This document shows positions 17,135 through 25,818 of a stretch of DNA of 64,000 nt, piece after piece. Source of the DNA: SR-FBR-E99 sp963732365 (GTDB taxonomy: Bacteria; Bacteroidota; Bacteroidia; Bacteroidales; VadinHA17); NCBI GenBank assembly GCA_963732365.1, contig CAVSZC010000004.1:297920-361919 (forward strand), given 5' to 3'. Position 1 is the first letter of the stretch. Each line of letters opens with the position of its first letter. The notes beneath the pieces are model-generated. The model was not told the origin of the DNA and made no database searches. It saw only the letters and a program-made list of their open reading frames with translations. Made by a program: the position numbers and the translations under genes.

Positions 17135-19462
17135 ATGAAAAACCAGCCTGCTTTTCTCCTTATCATGCTTGTCGTTACGTTTTTCTCCTGTACACTCAGC
17201 AGCGAGACACCTTCAATCATTCCTGTTCCGGTAAGTGCTGAGCCGGGCAGGGGCAGCTTTGCACTCCGACCTACTGCCAAAATAAGCTACAATGATGAAT
17301 CAGCCATGCCTGTGGCATCATTTCTTGCTTCAACTATCAGCAGACCGACAGGATTCATTGTTGGAACGGAATTTGGTGAAAATGGCAATTTAAGACTGAG
17401 TATTGATTCATTAAAACCCTGGAAACCGGAAGAGTATGAGCTGCAGGTCACAAAAAGATATGTGCAGCTCAGAGCCGGTACTCCGGAAGGCCTTTTCCGG
17501 GGTGTACAGACACTGAGACAGCTTATGCCTCCGGCGATAGAGAGCGAAACCGTCGTCAGCGGCATGAAATGGACAATACCATGCTTGACAGTCAGCGACT
17601 ATCCGCGGTTTGAATGGAGGGGCATGCACCTCGATGTAAGCCGCCATTTCTTTGATGTCGAATTCATCAAGAAATACATTGACATCCTTGCATTGCATAA
17701 GCTGAATGTCTTCCACTGGCACCTTGTTGACGACCAGGGATGGCGCATCGAGATAAAGAAATACCCGCTTCTGACTGAAGTGGGTGCATGGCGTGTTGAC
17801 AGGGAAGACCAGCCATGGAATTCAAGAGAGCCTCAGAAACCCGGGGAGAAGCCAACGTACGGTGGATTCTACACCCAGGAGGAGATAAAGGAAATAGTCG
17901 CTTATGCATCTGAACGGTACATTACAGTAGTGCCGGAGATTGAAATGCCTGCACACGTGGGATCAGCCCTGGCCGCCTACCCTGAACATTCATGCACCGG
18001 AGGTCCGTTCACCGTCCCTCCCGGCGGCGTATGGCCTATCACAGACATCTATTGCGCCGGGAAAGAGGAGACTTTTGCATTCCTGGAGGATATACTCACC
18101 GAAGTAATGGATCTCTTCCCTGCGGAATACATTCACATAGGTGGTGATGAAGCAGACAAGACCGAGTGGCGTAAGTGTCCGCTCTGCCAGGCCCGGATCA
18201 AGAAAGAGGGACTCAAGGACGAGGCTGAGCTGCAGAGTTATTTCATCAGGCGCATCGAATCATTTATAAGTGCCAGCGGGCGTAAACTCATCGGCTGGGA
18301 TGAGATTCTCGAAGGCGGCCTCGCTCCCGGCGCGGCAGTGATGTCGTGGCAGGGCTTCGAGGGTGGCATTGCGGCTGCGAAGGCAGGACATAATGTTGTG
18401 ATGACACCTGTGTCTCACTGTTACTTCAACGTCTACCAGGGTGACCCTGCAACAGAACCGGAGTCATTCAGAGGACTGCTGACCCTGAAGAAGGTTTATT
18501 CATTTGAGCCTGTACCTGCAGAGCTGTCACCTGAGGAGGCTGCATACATCATAGGAGCCCAGGGCTGTCTCTGGACTGAGTACGTAACTGACGGCCCAAC
18601 TGCTGAATATATGATTCTTCCGCGTCTGGCTGCCCTGTCAGAGGTTGTCTGGTCAGCACCTGATGACCGCAGCTGGGAGGGATTCAGCTCCCGCCTCGTA
18701 AAAATGATGGACCGTTATGATACCATGGGAGTGAGCTACTCCAGGGGCTCATACAGGGTTGAAATGACTGCTTCACACGATGCGGAATCAAACATTATAA
18801 CTCTTTACCTGTCAGGCGAACAGCCTTCACCCGAAATAAGATATACTACCGACGGCAGTGAACCATCCGCCTCCTCGGCCCTGTATGAAAATCCGCTGCC
18901 GCTGGGCGAATCCGCCACTGTTAAAGCAGCGATATTTACCGATGGGAAGATGATGGGCAGGGTAAGCGAAAAGAGAGTGAACATAAGCAAGGGCACAGGC
19001 GCCGCCGTAAAATACAACACCCCGTTCAGCGACAAATACAAAGCCTTTGAAGAGAAGACTCTCGTCAACGGTATAATGGGCAGCGGCGCTTTTGATGACG
19101 GCCAGTGGCAGGGATTTGAGGGTACAGATATGGAGGTTATAATTGATCTCGGATCAGTCACCACTGTGACGGGAATTACAACGCAATTCATGGCTGCAGT
19201 CGGAAGCTGGCTCTTTCTGCCTCAATGGGTGGAGTTCTCGCTCTCGGAAGATGGCACCGGATTCAACTCCGTGGGCAGGATTGAAACCACCCTGTCGCCA
19301 CAGGAACAGGGTAACAGAACTGAGAGTTACTTTGTCAGCTTCCCGGAATCCGGGGCAAGGTATGTCAGGGTCTTTGCAAAAGGTCTGATAACCTGTCCTC
19401 CGTGGCATTCCGGTGCAGGCGGCAAGGCATGGCTCTTCTGCGACGAAGTGATTGTGGAATAG
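17135..19462 (+). CDS. GH20 beta-N-acetylhexosaminidase lipoprotein
   Basis: The enzyme is a family 20 glycoside hydrolase that removes terminal beta-GlcNAc or GalNAc residues from glycans. It is 775 residues, with a lipoprotein signal ending in FFSC (ATG at 17135 chosen; the frame is open further upstream into the previous gene). Domains in order are: GH20b-like N-terminal domain (about 25-160), catalytic barrel (165-500) with RGMHLDVSRHFF, HWHLVDDQGWRIEIKKYP and the catalytic pair Asp338-Glu339 in HIGGDEADK, then a chitobiase-type FN3 segment (YTTDGSEPSASS) and a C-terminal F5/8 type C-like binding domain. It probably acts at the cell surface or periplasm on host or algal/microbial glycans. 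It is 7 bp after the fusion gene. Confidence 0.95.
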   Translation: MKNQPAFLLIMLVVTFFSCTLSSETPSIIPVPVSAEPGRGSFALRPTAKISYNDESAMPVASFLASTISRPTGFIVGTEFGENGNLRLSIDSLKPWKPEEYELQVTKRYVQLRAGTPEGLFRGVQTLRQLMPPAIESETVVSGMKWTIPCLTVSDYPRFEWRGMHLDVSRHFFDVEFIKKYIDILALHKLNVFHWHLVDDQGWRIEIKKYPLLTEVGAWRVDREDQPWNSREPQKPGEKPTYGGFYTQEEIKEIVAYASERYITVVPEIEMPAHVGSALAAYPEHSCTGGPFTVPPGGVWPITDIYCAGKEETFAFLEDILTEVMDLFPAEYIHIGGDEADKTEWRKCPLCQARIKKEGLKDEAELQSYFIRRIESFISASGRKLIGWDEILEGGLAPGAAVMSWQGFEGGIAAAKAGHNVVMTPVSHCYFNVYQGDPATEPESFRGLLTLKKVYSFEPVPAELSPEEAAYIIGAQGCLWTEYVTDGPTAEYMILPRLAALSEVVWSAPDDRSWEGFSSRLVKMMDRYDTMGVSYSRGSYRVEMTASHDAESNIITLYLSGEQPSPEIRYTTDGSEPSASSALYENPLPLGESATVKAAIFTDGKMMGRVSEKRVNISKGTGAAVKYNTPFSDKYKAFEEKTLVNGIMGSGAFDDGQWQGFEGTDMEVIIDLGSVTTVTGITTQFMAAVGSWLFLPQWVEFSLSEDGTGFNSVGRIETTLSPQEQGNRTESYFVSFPESGARYVRVFAKGLITCPPWHSGAGGKAWLFCDEVIVE

Positions 19463-19483
19463 AGAGGCTGAAGGCAATGCCCG

Positions 19484-20398
19484 TCAGTGGGAAGCAAGAA
19501 ATTCTCCAAAGAGCTTCAGCTTATTGAATCTCTTGACAGCAATTCCAAACACCATTGCCGTCCAGAACGAGAACATGGCATATACAAGCGCCGGCTTTAC
19601 CATGTCATTGCTCTGGATAAGAGTGCCAGCCACCAGAAGGGCAAGGGTAGTGTTCTGAAGCGCTACCTCCATGCCTATGGTGAACGATGCCCGGAGACCT
19701 GTCCTGGCAACTTTTCCCGTTATCATTCCTGCAGCAAACCCTGCAATATTAACCACAAGCGCAATGGGAAAGATCCTCAGTGCCTCCGGCCAGCTAATGC
19801 CTGAGCCCCCTTTCGATTCGTCCGCAAGGGCTATCAGGGTGTAGACACCTGCAAAAAGGATGATCATGGTTGTCCTGACAGGCTTCTGTATCCTGTCAGC
19901 GATATCGTTCCACCTGTATCTTATAAGCACACCCGTACCGGCAGGAAGCAATGTCACAAAAAATATCTGAAGGAAAGACTGAATAAATGGAAGGTCAAAT
20001 GCCGAGTGCCTGCCCATGTAAAATGCCAGGGCGATGTTCACAAGCAGCGGAATGGTGAAAAGCGTAAGAATACTGTTTATCGTTGTAAGGGTAACCGAGA
20101 GAGCCACATTACCCCTGTACAGGACAGTGACGAACCCTGATGTAGTGCCGCCCGGACATGCTGCCAGTATGATGAATCCGACTTTTATTGCAGGGGGCAG
20201 GTCTGTGAAACTGACTATGGTGAAGGTAATCAGAGGCAGAAGGACCATCTGGGCAAAGAGACCGTAAAAGAATGCTTTTGGCGAACGGCGTATCTCCTTC
20301 AGGTCATCCATGTTAATAGACAACCCAACACCAAACATAATGGTAGCCAGAACACCGCTGACAAGCAAATCTATATAAGTGAGTGACATCCCCGACAT
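19484..20398 (-). CDS. Bile acid:sodium symporter (BASS) family transporter
   Basis: This is a 304-residue inner-membrane transporter of the BASS/ASBT family with about nine to ten hydrophobic helices. Family motifs visible are FGVGLSINMDDLKEIRR near the N-terminus, FIILAACPGGTTSGFVTVLYRGNVALSV (the CPGG sodium-site region) and FTIGMEVALQNTTLALLVA (EVALQNTTLA). These are the crossover segments that bind sodium. Bacterial members move organic acids such as pantoate or bile-acid-like compounds; the substrate cannot be read here. It is convergent with the GH20 gene with a 21-bp gap. Confidence 0.93.
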   Translation of the reverse strand: MSGMSLTYIDLLVSGVLATIMFGVGLSINMDDLKEIRRSPKAFFYGLFAQMVLLPLITFTIVSFTDLPPAIKVGFIILAACPGGTTSGFVTVLYRGNVALSVTLTTINSILTLFTIPLLVNIALAFYMGRHSAFDLPFIQSFLQIFFVTLLPAGTGVLIRYRWNDIADRIQKPVRTTMIILFAGVYTLIALADESKGGSGISWPEALRIFPIALVVNIAGFAAGMITGKVARTGLRASFTIGMEVALQNTTLALLVAGTLIQSNDMVKPALVYAMFSFWTAMVFGIAVKRFNKLKLFGEFLASH

Positions 20399-20500
20399 TA
20401 TTCCTTCCTGCTCATTCAGTAAAGGAAAGAATTTTATTTCAGATTAATGCCCGGGGGCAAATTCGCAATTCGCTAAATTCTGCAAATCGCAAATCGCAAA

Positions 20501-21745
20501 TTACCTCGGGTCTGCCACCTGCCCCATAAACACTATGGTGCCTGTTGTGGTCTCCCTTATGAAATAGAGGAACGGGCGGTTTACATTGATAACTGTGGTC
20601 ATGGGCATGGATGTAAACTCCATCTCAACAACAGTTGCTGCAGCCGCTTCAGTCCCCTCTTCGTTTGTCTCAATAAATGTCTGATGCAGAACTCTCGAGA
20701 TCAACATATCCTGATCACTGATATTACTGAAGTCTGCAAAGTCGGTAAAGGCTATGCCCATCCCCAGGGAGGTGAGGTCATCCTTCAGTTCCCTCTTGTA
20801 CTCATACTTGAATCTAGGAAGGCTGAGGTCAACCTCGGTGGCTCCCGTTGCCAGGTATGACATCCAGAGCGACCAGTTTTCGGGTGTGAGTGTTGCTGCT
20901 GCTGCGGCAGTCGAGACACCCTCATTCGGCAGCATGACAACCATTGAATAGTTGCCCTGACCATATGGCAGCTCGATCAGTGTCGCATTCTGTGACTGAG
21001 TGACTGCAAACTTCTCGTTCTGAAACATCATCGGAACCTGCACAGACGACCCGGGGATGATATAAAAAGGTTTAGCCTGCGTATCATCCTTGTCAAACTC
21101 ATTCCTCCACTTGCCCTTGAAATATACTGCATTGATCAGGAGCATTGCCAGGTCAGGACTAAGTTCGTCAAGCATATCCTGAATCTTGTCATGTGTCTTT
21201 TCCTCTATCCACCCGTTTACCATATCCACGGCTTTGGGATCAGTTACGTCTATGCTCCTTGCTTCAGCGAGGTAATACTTTTTCAGGGCGTCTATATATG
21301 ACTGTTTTACCGTAAGTCTCTTCTCCACCCATACCGAGTTGGCTATCTCCATGATCACCCTCGTGTCAACAGGAACCATGTCCTTCATCAGTTTGAGGTA
21401 TGTCTCATTGATCTCCTCAATCGTCTTCCCGTCATAACGGAGGGCGGACTTCATTGCCTCGAAGGTCTCTCCTGCTGCCCCGTTGAGGGTCATTGAGAGG
21501 GCACTGGTGACGCTGAACGGAGAGATCATAATGTTCTCAGTCCCTTTCTTTTCGGCAATAACCGGCACAAAAAGGTCAAAGGCAAACTTATTGGCTGACT
21601 CCACCACCTCCTTCTGTTTCAGGGTCAGATCTATCTGAACCGGATCACCCGGAGGCGGATCGCTCTTTGTTCTTTCACATGATGTCATCGAGGCAGAGAA
21701 GCCTGCAATGAAAAGTAATGTCAGGCTCAAAGTACATTTTTTCAT
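20501..21745 (-). CDS. Serpin-family serine protease inhibitor, lipoprotein
   Basis: This is a 414-residue serpin with a lipoprotein signal (MTSC at about residues 20-23). The fold is clear: NIMISPFSVTSALSMTLNGAAGET (N-terminal signature), LINAVYFKGKWRNEFD, and near the C-terminus HQTFIETNEEGTEAAAATVV with NVNRPFLYFIRE. The hinge EEGTEAAAAT is intact, implying an inhibitory serpin able to insert its loop. Counting from the hinge Gly as P15 places P1-P1' at about Thr-Ser in EFTSMP. Bacterial serpins are infrequent and are thought to protect against own or foreign proteases. A 102-bp gap to the BASS gene contains short repeats (AAATCGC twice) but no gene. Confidence 0.95.
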   Translation of the reverse strand: MKKCTLSLTLLFIAGFSASMTSCERTKSDPPPGDPVQIDLTLKQKEVVESANKFAFDLFVPVIAEKKGTENIMISPFSVTSALSMTLNGAAGETFEAMKSALRYDGKTIEEINETYLKLMKDMVPVDTRVIMEIANSVWVEKRLTVKQSYIDALKKYYLAEARSIDVTDPKAVDMVNGWIEEKTHDKIQDMLDELSPDLAMLLINAVYFKGKWRNEFDKDDTQAKPFYIIPGSSVQVPMMFQNEKFAVTQSQNATLIELPYGQGNYSMVVMLPNEGVSTAAAAATLTPENWSLWMSYLATGATEVDLSLPRFKYEYKRELKDDLTSLGMGIAFTDFADFSNISDQDMLISRVLHQTFIETNEEGTEAAAATVVEMEFTSMPMTTVINVNRPFLYFIRETTTGTIVFMGQVADPR

Positions 21746-21849
21746 GACTGGTCAGTTTAAACAACAAGCAAAAGGCACAAAAACCGTACCGCTTCACTTT
21801 CAAACTAAAGAAACTGAGATTTAGACGTGGAGCAGGAAGTCGGATCTGG

Positions 21850-24402
21850 CTAGGCTGTCTTTAGTCTCCTTGCTCTCGAAAAGTATTTGTAAAACTCGAA
21901 CCCAGTGATGCTCAGGAACCCGGCAAAAGCACTCGCCACCGCCTCTGTAAAACTGATTTTTTCAAACTGGAAAAGATCTGTCAGGAACGGAATGGTGAGT
22001 ATCAGAACAAGGAACATAACAGCACCGCCTACAACCCATTTAACTGATTTGTTTGGCGTTATTATTATCCTGAAAATACTTGAGGTCCAGGAGCGGTTTG
22101 ACAATATAACAGCAATGTTTGATGCAATAAGACTAACAAATGTTAGGGTCCTTACCTCCTTCTCAAGATATCCCATTCTCAGGCCTGCAAAATAGATCAG
22201 AAGGGTCACAGCCAGGATCCCCAGCCCCTGGCTGCAGCTAAGGAGAATCTTCCTGGCGCCAAAGAATGGTTCCTCAATTGCCTTTGGAGGCCGGTTCATC
22301 ATACCCGGCTCCTCCTTCTCAGCTTCAAAGATTATTGAACATGCCGGATCAATGATAAGCTCCAGGAAGACAATATGAACCGGCCATAAAATCAGAGGCA
22401 GGTCTGCAAACATGACCGGTATAAGTGACAAGCCTGCAATAGGAACATGGATGGCGAAGATATAACCCAGTGCCTTCTGAAGATTGTCAAAGATCCTTCG
22501 GCCCATCTTTATAGCACCAACTATTGATGCAAAGTTGTCATCCATGAGTACAAGCGATGAGGCCTCCCTTGCCACATCTGTGCCCCTCTCCCCCATGGCA
22601 ATACCGATATTAGACGCCTTGAGTGCCGGAGCGTCATTCACCCCGTCACCAGTCATCCCTACGATCTCTCCATTCCTTTTTAATGCATTTACTATCTTAA
22701 GTTTCTGTTCCGGGATTACCCTGGCAAAAATATTTACCTCTCTGATCCTTTCTGACAGCTCCTCCTCACTCAGCCTGCTAAGCTCAGGCCCTGTAATGCA
22801 GAGGCCGGGGTTCTTCAATCCTATCTCTGAGGCAATATTCATCGCCGTGACAGGATAATCACCCGTGATCATTATAACTCTTATACCGGCATTATGACAC
22901 TCTTTTACAGCCTGAGGGACATTCTCCCTTATCGGATCTGACAAGCCTATCAGACCAAGAAACCTGAAATCAAAATCATGCTGTTCATCCGGTAACGTTT
23001 CAATGCTTATATCTGCCCCCGCAACGCCAAGAACTCTTAGCCCCGAGGAGGCCATCTCTGCTACCGCTTTCTCATACTTCATGAGAGTGCTTTCGTCAAG
23101 ATGACAGAGGTCAAAGATAGCTTCGGGTGCCCCTTTTGATGCAATTACCTTCTTCTGTGTTCCCGTGTTGGTAAATACTCTTGACATGGCCAGTAACTCT
23201 CTCGACAGGGGATACTCCTTCGCCATTTCCCAGTCAGTATGAATGTGCTCAGTACCCTTGAGAAAGTTCTCCCCTATGTTTGCAATAGCCTTTTCCATTG
23301 GATCAAAAGGATGTATCTGACTCGAGAGAATGCCGAATTCAATTATTTCATGAAAAGATTCAGGAAATTGCCCCCGGCTGTCTACCTTTAAAATTTCCTT
23401 TCCATTATGAAGGCTTGTAACGGTCATTTTATTCCTGGTGAGTGTCCCGGTTTTATCGGTGCAGAGAACAGTTGCTGATCCAAGCGTCTCTATTGCAGCA
23501 GGTTTGCGTGTCAGCACTGCTTTTCTTGACATCCTCCACGCACCCAGGGCCAGGAATATGGTAAGTACCACAGGGAATTCTTCAGGTAACATTGCCATTG
23601 CCAGCGTGATACCTGCGAGGAACCCTTTAAGCAGGTCACCCCTTGTCATTGTATAGACAACAATGACTAAAACGCATAGTAAAATCCCTATTATGGCAAG
23701 ACGCTTTACCAGCGTTCCCATCTCTTTCTTCAGCTTGGTTGGTTCCTCCTTTACCTCTTCCAGAGCCTTGCCTATCTTTCCTATCTCTGTATTGAGCCCG
23801 ATGGCGGCAACCCTTACGATACCGTTACCCTGCACAACCATAGAACCCGAATATACCATTGGCAGGTCATCGCCGCCGGGAGTTACCGCCTCATCACCCT
23901 CCTGCCATTCTCTCTTTCTTACAGGTACCGACTCCCCAGTGAGAAGTGACTCATCGGCAGCGAGATTGACACCCTGCAATACAACCGCATCAGCCGGGAC
24001 CCTGTCACCCTCCTGAAGTATAACAATATCACCAACTACAACATCGCGGCCAGCAATTCTGAGCTCTTCACCATCACGTATTACCAGGGCACGGGGACTG
24101 GCAAGGTCTTTCAATGCATCCAGTGCTTTTTCAGTCTTCTTCTCCTGGTAAAACTCAATCCCCATTATAACAAAAACAAATCCCAGCAACATCAGCCCTT
24201 CCTGCACGTCGCCAAGTATCAGGTACAATGACCCGCATGCCACCAGCAATAGAAACATAGGCTCTTTGATAACACCAAAAGCTATCTGAAGCACATTTTT
24301 TGGCTTTGAAGACGGCAGTTCATTAAATCCTTCACTTGCCTGCTTTTGTCTGACTGCCTCTGCTGTCAGTCCCTTATAATCTGTCTTGAAAAAAGTTCCC
24401 AT
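21850..24402 (-). CDS. P-type cation-transporting ATPase (P2-like)
   Basis: This is an 850-residue P-type ATPase of SERCA-like architecture. The N-terminal cation-ATPase domain (ELPSSKPKN) comes first, then the actuator domain with LTGES (154-158). The phosphorylation site Asp316 is in CTDKTGTLT, the hinge is MTGDGVNDAPALKASNIGIAMG, and about ten membrane helices can be seen. The membrane site differs from calcium pumps: TM4 has PEEFP (273-277) instead of PEGLP, and the TM6 motif is ELIIDP where SERCA has NLVTDG. I therefore do not assign calcium. A MarR gene lies 44 bp upstream on the same strand with a matching palindrome before each gene, suggesting regulated expression. Confidence 0.93.
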   Translation of the reverse strand: MGTFFKTDYKGLTAEAVRQKQASEGFNELPSSKPKNVLQIAFGVIKEPMFLLLVACGSLYLILGDVQEGLMLLGFVFVIMGIEFYQEKKTEKALDALKDLASPRALVIRDGEELRIAGRDVVVGDIVILQEGDRVPADAVVLQGVNLAADESLLTGESVPVRKREWQEGDEAVTPGGDDLPMVYSGSMVVQGNGIVRVAAIGLNTEIGKIGKALEEVKEEPTKLKKEMGTLVKRLAIIGILLCVLVIVVYTMTRGDLLKGFLAGITLAMAMLPEEFPVVLTIFLALGAWRMSRKAVLTRKPAAIETLGSATVLCTDKTGTLTRNKMTVTSLHNGKEILKVDSRGQFPESFHEIIEFGILSSQIHPFDPMEKAIANIGENFLKGTEHIHTDWEMAKEYPLSRELLAMSRVFTNTGTQKKVIASKGAPEAIFDLCHLDESTLMKYEKAVAEMASSGLRVLGVAGADISIETLPDEQHDFDFRFLGLIGLSDPIRENVPQAVKECHNAGIRVIMITGDYPVTAMNIASEIGLKNPGLCITGPELSRLSEEELSERIREVNIFARVIPEQKLKIVNALKRNGEIVGMTGDGVNDAPALKASNIGIAMGERGTDVAREASSLVLMDDNFASIVGAIKMGRRIFDNLQKALGYIFAIHVPIAGLSLIPVMFADLPLILWPVHIVFLELIIDPACSIIFEAEKEEPGMMNRPPKAIEEPFFGARKILLSCSQGLGILAVTLLIYFAGLRMGYLEKEVRTLTFVSLIASNIAVILSNRSWTSSIFRIIITPNKSVKWVVGGAVMFLVLILTIPFLTDLFQFEKISFTEAVASAFAGFLSITGFEFYKYFSRARRLKTA

Positions 24403-24411
24403 TAATTTTTA

Positions 24412-24427
24412 ATTAGCATAAACTAAT
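24412..24427. promoter_or_regulatory. Putative MarR operator before the P-type ATPase
   Basis: ATTAGCATAAACTAAT is a 16-bp imperfect palindrome (ATTAG-N6-CTAAT) located 9 bp upstream of the ATPase start. The second copy before the marR-like gene (24871-24886) shares length, arms and distance to the start codon. Role as MarR operator is inference. Confidence 0.55.
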
Positions 24428-24446
24428 AATATTGTTTGATAATTTG

Positions 24447-24857
24447 TCAAAGGACAACTTTCCCGAGAAGACGTACCAGGTCATTCATCTCGCCACTTGT
24501 CAGGTTTCTCCCTATATACTCCACAATTCTCCTGTGAGCGTAATCATGCATCTCATTGATAAGTTTGCCCTTTTCAGTCAGGTGAATATGCTGGCTCCTG
24601 CGATCTGCATCAGACTGCACCTTGAACAGATAATCCTTCTCAATGAGTTTTTCCACTGCTACTGTAACTGTAGGTTTTTTTAACCTGAGAGCAGCAGCCA
24701 ACTCTGTTATATTGGGGTTATCAAGATAATTTATTACCTCCAGATAGTGCATTTGTATAAGGGTGAGCCCGGCAAAATTAAACTGCTCCTTAGCCTCCTC
24801 CTCCATCTGTCCCATCATCCCGGAAAGCTTCTCAACTATCTGCTTTAGCTCTTTCAT
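24447..24857 (-). CDS. MarR-family transcriptional regulator
   Basis: This is a 136-residue winged-helix regulator. NITELAAALRLKKPTVTVAVEKLIEKDYL is the helix-turn-helix followed by the wing residues DADRRSQHIHLTEKGKLI, which is the MarR signature DRR. It probably dimerises through the terminal helices. Its gene precedes the P-type ATPase in the same direction with a 44-bp gap. Its own start codon sits 14 bp from a 16-bp palindrome that matches one upstream of the ATPase, so it is likely autoregulatory and controls the pump. The ligand is unknown. Confidence 0.92.
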   Translation of the reverse strand: MKELKQIVEKLSGMMGQMEEEAKEQFNFAGLTLIQMHYLEVINYLDNPNITELAAALRLKKPTVTVAVEKLIEKDYLFKVQSDADRRSQHIHLTEKGKLINEMHDYAHRRIVEYIGRNLTSGEMNDLVRLLGKVVL

Positions 24858-24862
24858 GATTC

Positions 24863-24870
24863 CAAATATA
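24863..24870 (-). promoter_or_regulatory. -7 element candidate of the marR-like gene
   Basis: On the minus strand this is TATATTTG, a perfect TAnnTTTG, immediately downstream of the palindrome at 24871-24886. With the start codon 5 bp away the transcript would be nearly leaderless. No TTTG -33 box is seen, so confidence is modest. Confidence 0.35.
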
Positions 24871-24886
24871 GTTAGTCTTTACTAAT
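24871..24886. promoter_or_regulatory. Putative MarR operator before the marR-like gene
   Basis: GTTAGTCTTTACTAAT is a 16-bp imperfect palindrome with TTAGT/ACTAA arms. It abuts the -7 candidate and so would block polymerase when bound. It shares TTAG-N6-CTAAT with the site at 24412. Confidence 0.55.
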
Positions 24887-25030
24887 GATATTTCAGCCCG
24901 CTTATTTTTATTTTTAAACCTGTTGTTTTTTCGTAACATCCGGAACAATCTTTTTGATCTGTATTATTTTACTGAAGGAACATGTTAACTTTACTTTCAC
25001 AACCGACAACAGAATCAACCACAGACCATA

Positions 25031-25750
25031 ATGACAGGGTTGACAACAGATGAAAAGGACCGTTACTATCGCCAGATAATAATACCTGCTGTTGGTGAGG
25101 GCGGGCAGTTATTGCTTTCAAATGCCCGTGTACTGGTTGTAGGAGCAGGCGGGCTGGGATCTCCGGTATTGCTCTATCTTGCTGCTGCCGGGGTAGGCAC
25201 TATTGGCATAGTTGATTCTGACAGTATTGATCTGAGCAACCTGCAGAGACAGATATTATATACAATGGAGGACATCGGGCAACCGAAGGCAGCCATTGCT
25301 GCTGAAAAGCTTACAGATCTTAATCCGGGCATCACCCTGAATAAATACCCTGTCCGTCTCACAAAAGTTAACGTGGATGAAATACTCAGCGGGTATGACA
25401 TTGCTGTCGATTGCTGTGACAACTTCGCCACAAGGTATGTGCTTAGTGACGCCACCATATCTGCCGGTATACCTATGGTCTACGGAGCCGTTTTTCAGTT
25501 TATGGGTCAGGCCTCCGTCTTCAACCATAAGGGCGGGCCGTCATACAGAACCCTCTTCCCGGAGGAGATGCACGCTGACAGTGATGATAACGGATCCCCT
25601 CCGGGTGTGATCGGAGCACTCCCCGGTATTATTGGCTCTATACAGGCCTGCGAGGTGATCAAGCTCATTACCGGCGCAGGCGATACCCTCGCAGGCCGCC
25701 TCCTGCAGATCGATACCCTCTCGTTCAGAGTAGAGATCATTTCATTATAA
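25031..25750 (+). CDS. ThiF/MoeB/HesA-family adenylyltransferase lacking zinc cysteines
   Basis: This is a 239-residue E1-like adenylating enzyme that normally activates the C-terminus of ThiS or MoaD. The ATP and substrate residues are kept: RYYRQIIIPAVGEGGQ, VLVVGAGGLGSP, DSIDLSNLQRQ, the Lys in GQPKAAIAAEKL and the Asp in VDCCDNFATRY. In canonical MoeB/ThiF a CxxC pair and a second CxxC bind zinc; here the segment reads SYRTLFPE and continues with no cysteine until SIQACEV, so zinc binding and any canonical transfer cysteine are missing. No thiS, thiG or moaD gene is adjacent. The partner is therefore unknown. It is the nearest gene upstream of the kinase/LytTR pair but is separated by a promoter-like gap. 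Confidence 0.85.
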   Translation: MTGLTTDEKDRYYRQIIIPAVGEGGQLLLSNARVLVVGAGGLGSPVLLYLAAAGVGTIGIVDSDSIDLSNLQRQILYTMEDIGQPKAAIAAEKLTDLNPGITLNKYPVRLTKVNVDEILSGYDIAVDCCDNFATRYVLSDATISAGIPMVYGAVFQFMGQASVFNHKGGPSYRTLFPEEMHADSDDNGSPPGVIGALPGIIGSIQACEVIKLITGAGDTLAGRLLQIDTLSFRVEIISL

Positions 25751-25759
25751 GTAATTTTC

Positions 25760-25790
25760 TTTGACTCAAACAGCATTTTTCGTATCTTAG
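25760..25790 (+). promoter_or_regulatory. Candidate promoter for the TPR histidine kinase gene
   Basis: TTTG (25760-25763) and TATCTTAG (25783-25790) are separated by 19 bp, matching the Bacteroidota TTTG-N19/21-TAnnTTTG pattern with one mismatch. The kinase ATG is 28 bp further on. Confidence 0.4.
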
Positions 25791-25818
25791 TGTCTGGCTG
25801 TTAATCATTTCTGATACC

